Shown: positions 44,782-55,894 of the stretch, piece by piece
Layout of the letters: every line of letters begins with the position of its first letter
Position numbering within the stretch: the first letter of the stretch is position 1
Assembly: GCA_003252455.1 (NCBI GenBank)
Contig: QKED01000003.1
Coordinates: forward strand, 62,001 to 126,000
Length of the DNA stretch: 64,000 bases
Source: Gammaproteobacteria bacterium
GTDB lineage: Bacteria; Pseudomonadota; Gammaproteobacteria; Thiohalomonadales; Thiohalomonadaceae
Direction: 5' to 3'
Made by a program: the position numbers and the translations under genes
The notes under the pieces: model-generated
The model's input: the letters and a program-made list of their open reading frames with translations, nothing else
What the model was told of the DNA's origin: nothing
Database searches by the model: none

Positions 44782-46728
44782 TTACTTCAGTGAGGGGAAG
44801 GGACCGATGTAGCCGACGTAGGACTCCTTGTCCGCCGCGCTGCCGGCCTTGTCGCCATCGGACTCACCGTACGGGTGCTGGGTCACCAGGGTGGCGTAGC
44901 CGTAGCCGTTGATGTCGGTGTGCCAGAAGGGCGAGGTGGTTTCGGAGCCGTAGGGGGTGGTGGCGATGCGGGTCATGGTGCCGAGCTTGACGTCGTAGGA
45001 CCAGACGAAGTCGTTCTGGTGCTTGTCGGTGTCCTCACCGATGAGCAGCTGGCCGTACTTGGGCAGGTAGGAGACGTTGTCGGGGTTGGAGACACCGTTG
45101 ACGCTGCAATCATTACCGGCGTAGCTGGTGCCGGTGTAGTCCATGGACTGGCCGATGAGCAGGCCGTACATGTTGAGGGCGACGTAGTCGCTGTCGATCG
45201 CCGTGCCGTTGCTGTCGTAGGCGCCGCCCTGGATGTCGAGGCCGTAGACCGCACCGCAGGAGTTCTTGGTGAGGCGGATGTGGTTGGGGCCACCCTTGTC
45301 CTGGCTGGAGCCGTTCTCCATGCCCTTGGCCACTTCGCTCATGGCGACGTAGAGGACGTTCTGGTCCGGGTTGTAGGTGATGCCCTCTTCCTTGCGGAAC
45401 TCGGTGGTGGCGCCCATCACGGCGGCGTAGAGACGGGTCTCCAGACGCGAGGCCATCTGCTCCATGCCGCTCTTGACCATCACGCACTTGAAGCCGGCGT
45501 CGTAGGTGTTGGTGGCGGTGTACTTGGGATCGCTACAGGTGCCGGTGCCGCTGTCGGCGGCGGCATCCACCTCGAACATGGTGTCGAAGGTGACCGAGCT
45601 GTCGTCGAGGTAGGCCTTGATCTCGGCGTTGCTGGCGTGGCCCAGGTTGATCCACTCCAGGGAGGCGGAACCGGCGCCGGTGGCGGACTCCTGGATCCAC
45701 TTGGCGGCGTAGAGGGTACCGGCGCTCAGGTCTTGCGCAGTGTCGGCGACGAACATGAACAGGCCGACGTTGGTGCCGTCGTCGGAGAGGTAGACGGTGC
45801 GCTCGTCGGGCATGACGTAGGCCAGCTCGTGGGCGAAGCGGCCCAGGGTGTAGTGCTTCTGCACCGAGCTGTCGCCGCTGGCGGAGGTGATCTGGATCTC
45901 CGGCACCCAGCCGTAGAAGTAGCCGAAGTGGGCGGCGTTGGCGGCGTCGTTGGTCAGGCCGTTGTAGCGGGCGATGGAGTCCATGTGCTCGTCGTGCCAG
46001 CCGTCAGAGGCGCTATTGCCGAACCAGTAGGGGGCGACCGTGGGGGTGGGGTTGAAGTTGGCCATCGGCGGCTCGTACTCCTCGGAGCCGAGGTGGCTGT
46101 TCCACGGGGTGGTCATGCCGGCGCAGTTGACGTAGGTGCCGAAGACGTTGGAGAAGTCCACCGGGCGGGTGGCCACGGCAGCGAGGTTGCCCATGCCGTC
46201 CTGCGACAGCTCGGTGACGTAGGCACCGCCCAGCGAGCACTCGAGCTGGGTGACGGCGAACAGCTTGCTGCCGAAGGTGAGCATGGAGGTGTGGTCGGGG
46301 CCGGAGCCGTTGGTGCAGACCCAGTCGCTGTTGTCGGCGGCCTTGAAGGCAGCACCGGTCTTGTCGGTCAGCAGGCCGAAGATGGCGGTCTCGCCCGTGG
46401 CACCGCCCAGCAGGGGCAGCACTTCGTTGGTGCGCACCAGGGTGTTGTAGCCGATGGAGTAGGTGGTCTCGTTGATGGTGACCTCGGTCGCGGCGCGGAT
46501 CTGCTTCTTCTCGCTATCGACGACCGGCACGGAGACGCCCATGAACTGCATGCTGTAGGCGAGACCCGACTCCCCTTGCGGGCCCTGGCTACCCTGTACG
46601 CCTTGGACGCCCTGAGCACCATTGGTGCCGTTGGTACCATCGGCACCGTCAGAACCATCTTCGGCGCAGCCGAACAGGCCGGTGGAGAGGGCAGCGATGA
46701 TCGCCAGACTGAGCAGCTTCTTTTCCAT
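44782..46728 (-). CDS. PhoX-type (DUF839) lipoprotein phosphatase with collagen-like stalk
   Basis: A 648-residue protein. It starts MEKKLLSLAIIAALSTGLFGC, a lipoprotein signal with lipid Cys21. Residues 25-54 are ten Gly-X-Y triplets (GSDGADGTNGTNGAQG). The main domain shows PhoX/DUF839 features such as LGSEEYEPP, FGRFAHELAYVMPDE-like text (LGRFAHELAYVMPDERTVYL), ITYNPDQNVLYVAMSE and GQLLIGEDTDKHQND. PhoX enzymes are Ca/Fe-dependent phosphomonoesterases made under phosphate starvation, usually exported by Tat. Here export looks like Sec plus lipid anchoring. A phased array of TGAC boxes lies upstream, fitting PhoB control. Catalytic activity is not proven by the sequence. Confidence 0.8.
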   Translation of the reverse strand: MEKKLLSLAIIAALSTGLFGCAEDGSDGADGTNGTNGAQGVQGVQGSQGPQGESGLAYSMQFMGVSVPVVDSEKKQIRAATEVTINETTYSIGYNTLVRTNEVLPLLGGATGETAIFGLLTDKTGAAFKAADNSDWVCTNGSGPDHTSMLTFGSKLFAVTQLECSLGGAYVTELSQDGMGNLAAVATRPVDFSNVFGTYVNCAGMTTPWNSHLGSEEYEPPMANFNPTPTVAPYWFGNSASDGWHDEHMDSIARYNGLTNDAANAAHFGYFYGWVPEIQITSASGDSSVQKHYTLGRFAHELAYVMPDERTVYLSDDGTNVGLFMFVADTAQDLSAGTLYAAKWIQESATGAGSASLEWINLGHASNAEIKAYLDDSSVTFDTMFEVDAAADSGTGTCSDPKYTATNTYDAGFKCVMVKSGMEQMASRLETRLYAAVMGATTEFRKEEGITYNPDQNVLYVAMSEVAKGMENGSSQDKGGPNHIRLTKNSCGAVYGLDIQGGAYDSNGTAIDSDYVALNMYGLLIGQSMDYTGTSYAGNDCSVNGVSNPDNVSYLPKYGQLLIGEDTDKHQNDFVWSYDVKLGTMTRIATTPYGSETTSPFWHTDINGYGYATLVTQHPYGESDGDKAGSAADKESYVGYIGPFPSLK

Positions 46729-46792
46729 CACGTGATACACCTTTGAGGATTGGGTAGATGAGCCAAATGAGGCGCATGGTGGTGGTGTGGGA

Positions 46793-46851
46793 TGACGTGA
46801 GGGTGACGTGAAAGTGACCGAATTTGTTCCGCCGCATGACATTGGTGTGAC
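46793..46851 (-). promoter_or_regulatory. Candidate PhoB array (Pho box) upstream of phoX-like gene
   Basis: On the plus strand, TGAC occurs at 46793, 46804, 46815, 46837 and 46848, spaced exactly 11, 11, 22 and 11 bases. On the coding strand this gives GTCAC/GTCAT half-sites at the 11-bp period of Pho boxes. The nearest lies 65 bases before the start. Confidence 0.75.
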
Positions 46852-46899
46852 GGCGTGGTGATCGCTGAAATGGGGCGTTAAGGAGGTGGGGTGGCGTTG

Positions 46900-47075
46900 T
46901 TCGAGGGTGAGGATTCAAGCCGCTGGCTTGAGGCTCCGGTGGGGCTGGGCGGGAGTCACAAGCCAACGGCTTGTGCGGGGTGGCGTTGTTCGAGGGTGAG
47001 AATTCAAGCCGTTGGCTTGAAGCTCCGGGGGGGCTGTTCGAGGGGGCTCAAGCCGTTGGCTTGAGGCTCCGCTGG
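46900..47075. repeat. Palindromic repeat cluster related to 42416-42626
   Basis: Hairpins TTCAAGCC(G/A)...GGCTTGA recur (about 46914-46931, 46959-46973, 47003-47021, 47047-47063), with the same TTCGAGGGTGAG linkers seen in the 82-bp repeats. It fills the space between phoX and the antiporter. Confidence 0.8.
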
Positions 47076-47090
47076 TTGTGTGTGAGGTGT

Positions 47091-48083
47091 TCAACCCGCC
47101 GCAGCGAGGTAGAGCAGCACCATATAGACGCTGTAGGCGAGCAGCAGCAGGATGCCGCCGATGCGCCCCACCTGGTGTTTGCCGCCGGGGCGTGCGGCCA
47201 TGACGAAGAGCATCAGGGCGGTGATGACCATGGCGGGCAGGTCGCGGCTGAACACCTCCGGGGGCAGTTCGGCGGGGGTGATGGCCCCGGCCAGGCCGAG
47301 CACGGCGAGCAGGTTGAACATGTTCGAGCCGAGCACGTTGCCCACGGCGATGTCGTGCTCGCCCTTGCGCGCGCTGACCACGGAGGCGGCCAGCTCCGGC
47401 AGGCTGGTGCCGATGGCGACGATGGTCAGGCCGATGATCAGGTCGCTGACGCCGAAGGCGTGGGCGATCTCCACCGCGCCCCACACCAGCAGGCGTGAGC
47501 TGACCAGCAGCAGCAGCAGGCCGACCGCTGTCCAGCCGAGGGCCTGCCACATGGGCATGTCGGCGGGGATCTCCTCGGCGTACTCCTCGTGCAGCGGGTC
47601 GCACCCCTCCACCGGGTCGCACTCGGTGGCCTGCTGTTGCTGCCCCATGCGCACCATCCACACCACCATGGCGAGCATGCCGAGAAGCAGGACGACGCCG
47701 TCCAGGCGCGACATCACCCCGTCCCACAGCAGCAGGATGGCCAGGGCCATGATGGCGAACAGCACGGGAAACTCGCGGCGCAGGGTGGCGGAGTGGACCA
47801 GCAGCGGGGTAATGAGGGCGGTTACGCCGAGTACTAGACCGACGTTGGTGATGTTGGAGCCGATGGCGTTGCCGACACCCAGGTTGGGGTTACCGGACCA
47901 GGAGGCGACGGCGGAGACCAGCATCTCCGGCGCCGAGGTGCCGAAGCCGACGATGGTCAGGCCGATGAGCAGGGGCGAGACGCCGAGATTGCGCGCGGTG
48001 GCGGAGGCGCCGAGGACGAAGCGGTCGGCGGCCCAGACGAGCAGGATAAAGCCGGCGATGACGGCGAGTGTGGGATAGAGCAT
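47091..48083 (-). CDS. Calcium/sodium antiporter (CaCA family)
   Basis: A 330-residue YrbG-type exchanger with ten membrane spans in two inverted halves. The alpha-repeats are GFGTSAPEMLVSAVAS with NAIGSNITN, and AIGTSLPELAASVVSA with NVLGSNMFN. Ca2+ (or another divalent) for Na+ or H+ exchange is expected. A central cytoplasmic loop is Glu/Asp-rich (DPVEGCDPLHEEYAEE). It is transcribed downstream of mlaA, 47 bases apart. Confidence 0.92.
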   Translation of the reverse strand: MLYPTLAVIAGFILLVWAADRFVLGASATARNLGVSPLLIGLTIVGFGTSAPEMLVSAVASWSGNPNLGVGNAIGSNITNVGLVLGVTALITPLLVHSATLRREFPVLFAIMALAILLLWDGVMSRLDGVVLLLGMLAMVVWMVRMGQQQQATECDPVEGCDPLHEEYAEEIPADMPMWQALGWTAVGLLLLLVSSRLLVWGAVEIAHAFGVSDLIIGLTIVAIGTSLPELAASVVSARKGEHDIAVGNVLGSNMFNLLAVLGLAGAITPAELPPEVFSRDLPAMVITALMLFVMAARPGGKHQVGRIGGILLLLAYSVYMVLLYLAAAG

Positions 48084-48130
48084 GGAGGCGGGGGTCTCTT
48101 GACGTTCGAATCAGGGGCCGAGGCCCCGGC

Positions 48131-49009
48131 TCAGCGGCCGGGGGGGGGCGGGGCGGTGCCCGGGTCGGCAAAGGGGTCGATGTCGCGCGCATCGAGCGGT
48201 GCGCTCGGGTCGGCGAAGGGGTCGATGGCGCCCGGGTCGAGCGGCGCACTCGGGTCGGCGAAGGGGTCGATGGCCCCCGGGTCGCCGAACGGGTCGATAG
48301 CATCCGCCGGACCACTCACCGGTGGCGGGTTACCGTCGTAGACCAGGTTGCGGCGACGCTGCAGATAGGCGCCGCGCATGAAGGCGTAGGGGTCGAGGGC
48401 GGCGCTGTCGAGCATGCGACTGCCCTGCAGCAGGCTGGCGCGCAGGTCGACGATCTCCACCGCCTTGAGCCCGTAGTAGGTGCCGTAGTCGTCGACCATC
48501 TCGGCCAACGGGTCGAAGTTCCAACTGGCGAGGGTGCCGCTGGCGTCGCGCACGCTGCTCGGGCCGAGGAAGGGGATGACGAAGTAGGGACCGGGGCCGA
48601 GGCCCCAGTAGCCCAGGGTCTGGCCGAAGTCCTCGTTGTGTTTGGGCAGGTCGAGCGGGGTGGCCACATCGAACAGGCCACCGAGGCCGACGAGGCTGTT
48701 GACCGAGACGCGCCCCAGGTCCTGCAACGCCTGCTCGCCCTTGAGCTGCAGCAGGTCGTTGACGAACACCAGCACATCACCGAGGTTGCCGAAGAAGTTG
48801 CTCACGCTGCGGCTCACCGGCTTGGGCACGTAGGCCTCGTAGGCCTCGGCGGTGGGGCGCAGCACGGCGCGGTCTACCGCGTCGTTGAAGCGATAGACGC
48901 TGCGGTTGTAAGACTCCCAGGGGTCCTCGGGGCTGGTCGCGCGCGGGGATGTGGCGCAACCGCCGAGCAGTAGGGCGGCGGCGAGGAGGGGGACGGGGTG
49001 CAGGCGCAT
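48131..49009 (-). CDS. mlaA: MlaA (VacJ) outer-membrane lipoprotein with repeat tail
   Basis: A 292-residue lipoprotein (lipobox LGGC, Cys18) of the VacJ/MlaA family, which removes phospholipids from the outer leaflet of the outer membrane. Family signatures include DPWESYNRSVYRFNDAVD, FFGNLGDVLVFVNDLLQ and ETLGYWGLGPGPYF-like text (QTLGYWGLGPGPYFVIPFLG). The last ~55 residues are unusual: an imperfect repeat of AIDPFADPSAPLDPG, rich in Asp and Pro. Start ATG at 49009. Other mla genes are not in the window. Confidence 0.93.
   Translation of the reverse strand: MRLHPVPLLAAALLLGGCATSPRATSPEDPWESYNRSVYRFNDAVDRAVLRPTAEAYEAYVPKPVSRSVSNFFGNLGDVLVFVNDLLQLKGEQALQDLGRVSVNSLVGLGGLFDVATPLDLPKHNEDFGQTLGYWGLGPGPYFVIPFLGPSSVRDASGTLASWNFDPLAEMVDDYGTYYGLKAVEIVDLRASLLQGSRMLDSAALDPYAFMRGAYLQRRRNLVYDGNPPPVSGPADAIDPFGDPGAIDPFADPSAPLDPGAIDPFADPSAPLDARDIDPFADPGTAPPPPGR
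48155..48300. repeat. 45-bp coding repeats in the mlaA tail
   Basis: About three imperfect 45-bp units encode IDPFADPSAPLD-type repeats at the MlaA C-terminus. The unit length is a multiple of three, so copy-number change would keep the frame. Confidence 0.75.
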
Positions 49010-49035
49010 GGGGCTCTCCGAGCGGGTGGGATCGT

Positions 49036-49230
49036 CTATCGCCCTTCGGTGCGCACCAGGCCACAACGGGCACAGCGCGAACGGGTCACCAGGCGCCCCA
49101 GCTTCACATCGAAGGCGGTCTCTTTTTCCACCACCCACTTGTGAAATCCGCTGCGGCAGAGCGTACGATCTGGCGGCGGCCGCTTCTTGGGCCGCTGAAA
49201 AGGGATGATTTTACCCATCTTGCCCTCCAT
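49036..49230 (-). CDS. Small zinc-ribbon-like conserved protein
   Basis: A 64-residue basic protein, probably starting at the second Met (MGKIIPFQRPKKRPPPDRT). Cys and His residues are spaced as a possible metal site: TLCRSGFHKW and later SRCARCGLVRTEG. The family is not named to my knowledge, but the compact Cys-rich layout and the FDVKLGRLVTRSRC motif suggest a real gene. It lies just upstream of mlaA, 26 bases apart. Confidence 0.65.
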   Translation of the reverse strand: MEGKMGKIIPFQRPKKRPPPDRTLCRSGFHKWVVEKETAFDVKLGRLVTRSRCARCGLVRTEGR

Positions 49231-49303
49231 CAGGATAGTCTAATGTGTGCGCTCTTCGCAGCCCGTCACACACCACCGACCTATACAGTAGCAGCCCACG
49301 TCC

Positions 49304-52061
<2,758 letters not shown>

Positions 52062-52073
52062 GCGGTGGCCTCG

Positions 52074-52964
52074 TCAGGCGAAGGGGTCGATCTGGTCGAG
52101 GGTGATGCCGAGCGTGTTCTGGGTGACGCGCTGCCACAGCTCGATATCCCCGGCGTAGAGCGCCTCGACGCGGCGCGTGAAACTCGCCGGCAACTGGGCC
52201 TCTTTCAGCTCTTTGGAGAGCCTGTTGGAGAAGGTGTTCATCTTGCCCATGGTGGGGTTGCCAGCGGGCAGCTCGTCGGCGTAGCGCACCGCCAGCGGGC
52301 CAGGGGCGCCAAGGCGCTTGCGTACGCCGGTACCGGTGATGTTGCGTACCAGGTCCTTGAGCGGGGTGGCGCCGACCTCGGCCTTTTTGCCGCCCTCGTT
52401 ACCCATGTTGCCGCGGGTGTCGCTGAGCTGGGGTAGGTTGAAGCGCTTGGCGATGTCGTCGATACCTGCATCGAACGACTCCACCAGATAGAGGTGGGGG
52501 TTGATGCGCGGGCGCATGCAGCGGTCGTAGATGAAGTGTGTCTGCGGCTCGTGGTGGGCGTCGAAGAAGGCGTACTCGACCAGTGCCAGGTAGGCGTCGG
52601 CGAAGGTCGTGATGTCGAGCTTGGCGATGTCGCACAGCTCGAAGTAGACATCCTCGGGGCAGACCACCTGGTCGGTACGCGAGAGGTGCGCCACCTCGGG
52701 GTAGGTGATGCGCAGCATGGTCTCGGGGATGGAGGAGATAAAGCGCTTCACCGGGCTGCGCAGGAAGGTGACGCTGGGGCCGGTAAAGTCGCGGTAGTGC
52801 ACCATGCGCTCGACGCCGAGGCGATTCTTCGACTCGGTGGAGGCGTTCTTGGAGATGCGGATCAGGCCGAGGTTGATGTCCTCACGCACCAACACATGAC
52901 CGTGGTGGTGGGTGGTGGTGAGGGGCGCGCGCATGGGGCGTTCGCCGCCGGGGGTGCTGCTCAT
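52074..52964 (-). CDS. Sulfotransferase (Sulfotransfer_2-like)
   Basis: A 296-residue protein with the two PAPS-binding elements of cytosolic and Golgi-type carbohydrate sulfotransferases. The 5'-phosphosulfate loop is RISKNASTESKNRL (36-49) and the 3'-phosphate region VTFLRSPVKRFISSI (65-79). The product would be a sulfate ester on a sugar or lipid; the acceptor is unknown. It is placed between the SDR gene (30 bases) and the GMC oxidoreductase (12 bases), suggesting a shared pathway. Confidence 0.8.
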   Translation of the reverse strand: MSSTPGGERPMRAPLTTTHHHGHVLVREDINLGLIRISKNASTESKNRLGVERMVHYRDFTGPSVTFLRSPVKRFISSIPETMLRITYPEVAHLSRTDQVVCPEDVYFELCDIAKLDITTFADAYLALVEYAFFDAHHEPQTHFIYDRCMRPRINPHLYLVESFDAGIDDIAKRFNLPQLSDTRGNMGNEGGKKAEVGATPLKDLVRNITGTGVRKRLGAPGPLAVRYADELPAGNPTMGKMNTFSNRLSKELKEAQLPASFTRRVEALYAGDIELWQRVTQNTLGITLDQIDPFA

Positions 52965-52994
52965 GGTCTTTTCCTAACTACGGGATGCTTTCTG

Positions 52995-53765
52995 TTATGA
53001 CTTCTTCAGGCCGAGGAGGCGCTTGAGAGCCCCCTTCCAGCTCTCGCCCACGTGCAGCTGACGCCCCTCCTGGAAGAAGGCGCCGCTCTGTCCCCCCTCG
53101 GGCATGAGGATGAGTGGCAGCATGAGGTCGAAGATCGCCTCCGGGGCGTGGCCGTAGTCGCTCATGGCGGTGCGCGTGGCACCGGGGCTGAACTCGTTGA
53201 TCAGCACATTGGGGTAGCGGCTGCGGTCGACCTCGCGCGCCAGCCCCTTGACCAGGGCGTGCAGGGCTCCCTTGGTGGCCGAGTAGGCGATCGAGTCGGG
53301 GAGCGGATTGAGGTCGGCCAGGGAGCCCATCACCACGATACGCCCGTCGTTGTGCGCGAGCATGTCGGGGAGCACCGGACGGATGCTGTTGGCCACCCCC
53401 AGCACATTGATGGCGAAGGTGTCGGCGAACACCTCTGGGGCCTGGTCGAGGAAGTAGGCGCGCGGGTAGATGGCGGCGTTGGCGATGAGCACCTGAATGG
53501 TGCCGAGGTCGGCCTTGATGCGGCCCATCACCTCGACGCACTGCGCCGGGTCACGCACATCGGCGCTGTAGGGGTGGATGGTGGGGCAGCCCTCGGCGGT
53601 GGCCTGCAGGCGTGCGAGGTTGCGCCCGAGGATCGCCACCCGTGCCCCGGCCTGGGCAAAGCGCCGCGCCAGCGCCTGCCCGATGCCCGAGCCTCCGCCG
53701 GTGATCACCACCACCTTGGCGTCGAGGGTCTTGGGGTCGGATTGGGGGCTGTGGGCGGCGGGCAT
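52995..53765 (-). CDS. Short-chain dehydrogenase/reductase
   Basis: A 256-residue classical SDR. The NAD(P) loop is ITGGGSGIG (21-29), NAA is at 96-98, and the catalytic Ser148, Tyr161 and Lys165 are in VVMGS and YSATKGAL. It is the first gene of the run with the sulfotransferase and GMC oxidoreductase and has a good AGGAGAGAG ribosome site. The substrate is not predictable. Confidence 0.92.
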   Translation of the reverse strand: MPAAHSPQSDPKTLDAKVVVITGGGSGIGQALARRFAQAGARVAILGRNLARLQATAEGCPTIHPYSADVRDPAQCVEVMGRIKADLGTIQVLIANAAIYPRAYFLDQAPEVFADTFAINVLGVANSIRPVLPDMLAHNDGRIVVMGSLADLNPLPDSIAYSATKGALHALVKGLAREVDRSRYPNVLINEFSPGATRTAMSDYGHAPEAIFDLMLPLILMPEGGQSGAFFQEGRQLHVGESWKGALKRLLGLKKS

Positions 53766-54081
53766 CGTCTCTCTCCTAGGCAGCGCACGGGGGCGCCGGG
53801 GCGGGTGGGGCAGGGGGGCTAGCCTACCCGTTCAAGCCGGGGGTGTCACCTGCGCGCCGGTGGTCGATACATCCCCGGATTTCGGGCGCGGATGCGCGGT
53901 CGTCGCGCGCGCAATCCCGGTCTGTGGGGTCCTGCCGGTCGCCCCTCGATAGGCGCTCTGTACACGGCCTGACGGTGGTTTGGGCGCCGGACCCGTGCAT
54001 TATTCCTGTTGCGCCTGAGGATGCAAGTTATCGAGGGGCTTTTGTCACCAATTCGGGCCAATGGGGAGGTGTCGGCCCCGT
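53766..54081. other. 316-base spacer, no gene recognised
   Basis: Between the SDR gene and the end of the FRG gene (both on the minus strand) I see no coding frame with family features, no tRNA and no strong terminator. It likely holds the promoter of the SDR operon. Confidence 0.5.
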
Positions 54082-55749
54082 TTAGCCGTCGCGCCGGAAG
54101 ACCTTGCGCTTCTTGACCCGTTGCACCACCACGGGCCGGACCCGGGTGTCGCCACATACGGGCGATGGGTCGCAGCGCATGCCGCAACGGGTGCGCAGGT
54201 ACTCGGAGCAGGCGGCGTAGTGCAGGTCGAGCTTGATGAAGAGTCGGGCGAGGTCGTAGAGCACCTCCTGCTGGTCGCGATTGGTCAATACGCCGGCATA
54301 GATGCGGGCCATCGCCTTGGCCACATAGTGTGGCGCCGCCGCCTCGTGGTAGGCGATCACATAGACCCGCTTGACCAGGGCCAGATAGGCCCGATTGCAC
54401 GCCGACACCTGGGCCGGGCAGTCGAGGTCGTAGCCTAGGCGGCTGCGTGCGGCGAGCATGCGCTCGTCGACCCGGAAGCTCTCTTCGATGACGAGCCGCA
54501 GCGCGTCCCAGCTCGCGTAGCTGCGCAGGTGGTCGATGACCATCTGGCGAAAGCCGCGGGTCTTACGCGAGATGCTGCCGTCGAAGGTCCATTTGTGCAC
54601 CTTGGCGGTGCTGCCGATGATGAAGCAGTGCTCTACGTTCAGCTCCCATGGGGTGAAGGTGCGCAGGATGGCGGCCAGCGAGCCCACCTTGTTGGGGACG
54701 GTGACATCGGTCTTGATGTTGGAGCGGATCAGGGGTTCGAGGCTCATGCGGTCGCGCTTGCGCTCGTGGTTGATGCTCGGCAGGGTGCGGATCCAGTAGG
54801 AGAGCCCCTGCATATCGGGGAACAGAGAGAAGCCGGTGACGTTCATCAGTGTCAGGCGGCTGGTGATGCGCCGGTGCAGGTACTGGGGGATGCGGAACTT
54901 GATGATCGGCATGTTGCGGCACGACGCGGGTGGTTCGGCCAGGCGGAACATGTGCAGCAGGTTCTCCATGAAGGAGCGGTTGGTGTCCACCGGGACCAAG
55001 AACAGCCCCTGCTGCGCCATGATGCGGGCGTTGAGTGAGCCGGGGGTGAGTAGCAGCAGCCCGGGGGTGAGCTCCCCCGGAGGTGCGGCGCTCTGCATCA
55101 GCTGTTTGAAGTATTTGATGGCACGACGCTTTTCGTGCAACCCCGCGTGGCTGGCAGTGACCTCTGTGGGCGGCGTGCCCTCCTCCTCGCACCCCTCGTC
55201 ACTCAGGCAGTAGAGCGAGGCGACCGAGGGACGGTGACGCGGCAGGGGGGTCTTCTCGTCGTCTCCCAGGGTGATGTCGGCGGTGTCGAGCAGGCGCCTG
55301 CGGCAGAGCTTGATCCAATCCTTGTGGATCGCCCATACGGCGGCGTCGAGGGGCTCGCCGGTGCCGTGCGGGTCGGGTCGGTTGACCAGGTGCGAACTCA
55401 GGGCGAAGAAGGTGGCGATGTAGGGGGAGCGGGTGAAGTCGAGCAGCCGGGTCGGGATGCCATGGTGTTGCATCAGCGCCATCCGTTCGACCAAATCGCT
55501 CTCCGGGCCCGAGGTGCGCTCGTTGGTGAATAGGTGGCTGCGACGGTCGAACTCGCGCGCCGAGTTGATCTCGTAGTAGTGGCGGTCGAGGGCCACGTCG
55601 ACGGTGCGCTCCAGTGACGTGGAGAGGTTCCAGGTGTGGTCGGATTGGCCACGGTAGATGTAGTTGTCGCCGAGCAGGTGGAAGTAGGTGTTCAGCTCCG
55701 TCGAACTGGAGATGCGGATATCGATGAACTCGGGCTGGGGTGTCATCAC
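54082..55749 (-). CDS. FRG-domain protein with unrecognised C-terminal half
   Basis: A 555-residue protein. The N-terminal ~200 residues carry the FRG signature: YIYRGQSDHTWNLSTSLER (30-48) and MQHHGIPTRLLDFTRSPYIA (93-112). FRG domains occur in phage-defence and toxin-like proteins and may be related to ADP-ribosyl-transferase folds. Residues ~310-555 match nothing I know; they are basic, contain several Cys near the end (CSEYLRTRCGMRC) and end in RVKKRKVFRRDG. There is no small partner gene as in toxin-antitoxin pairs. Start is one of two adjacent ATGs at 55749. Confidence 0.7.
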   Translation of the reverse strand: MMTPQPEFIDIRISSSTELNTYFHLLGDNYIYRGQSDHTWNLSTSLERTVDVALDRHYYEINSAREFDRRSHLFTNERTSGPESDLVERMALMQHHGIPTRLLDFTRSPYIATFFALSSHLVNRPDPHGTGEPLDAAVWAIHKDWIKLCRRRLLDTADITLGDDEKTPLPRHRPSVASLYCLSDEGCEEEGTPPTEVTASHAGLHEKRRAIKYFKQLMQSAAPPGELTPGLLLLTPGSLNARIMAQQGLFLVPVDTNRSFMENLLHMFRLAEPPASCRNMPIIKFRIPQYLHRRITSRLTLMNVTGFSLFPDMQGLSYWIRTLPSINHERKRDRMSLEPLIRSNIKTDVTVPNKVGSLAAILRTFTPWELNVEHCFIIGSTAKVHKWTFDGSISRKTRGFRQMVIDHLRSYASWDALRLVIEESFRVDERMLAARSRLGYDLDCPAQVSACNRAYLALVKRVYVIAYHEAAAPHYVAKAMARIYAGVLTNRDQQEVLYDLARLFIKLDLHYAACSEYLRTRCGMRCDPSPVCGDTRVRPVVVQRVKKRKVFRRDG

Positions 55750-55894
55750 TCTCTCCTTGGTACGCGTGGGCCTTGGTCGCTTCTATCCGGTCAGATAGCG
55801 AACCTAAACAATCTCCGCTTAAGGTGCAACTTTCGTCGTTAGGGGGTCGCGGGCGTACGCGCCGTGTCGGTCAGTCGCTGTATCTGCACACGGC

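Noticed and set aside
54082-55749. Toxin-antitoxin pair
   Set aside because: No small co-directional partner gene lies on either side of the FRG gene.
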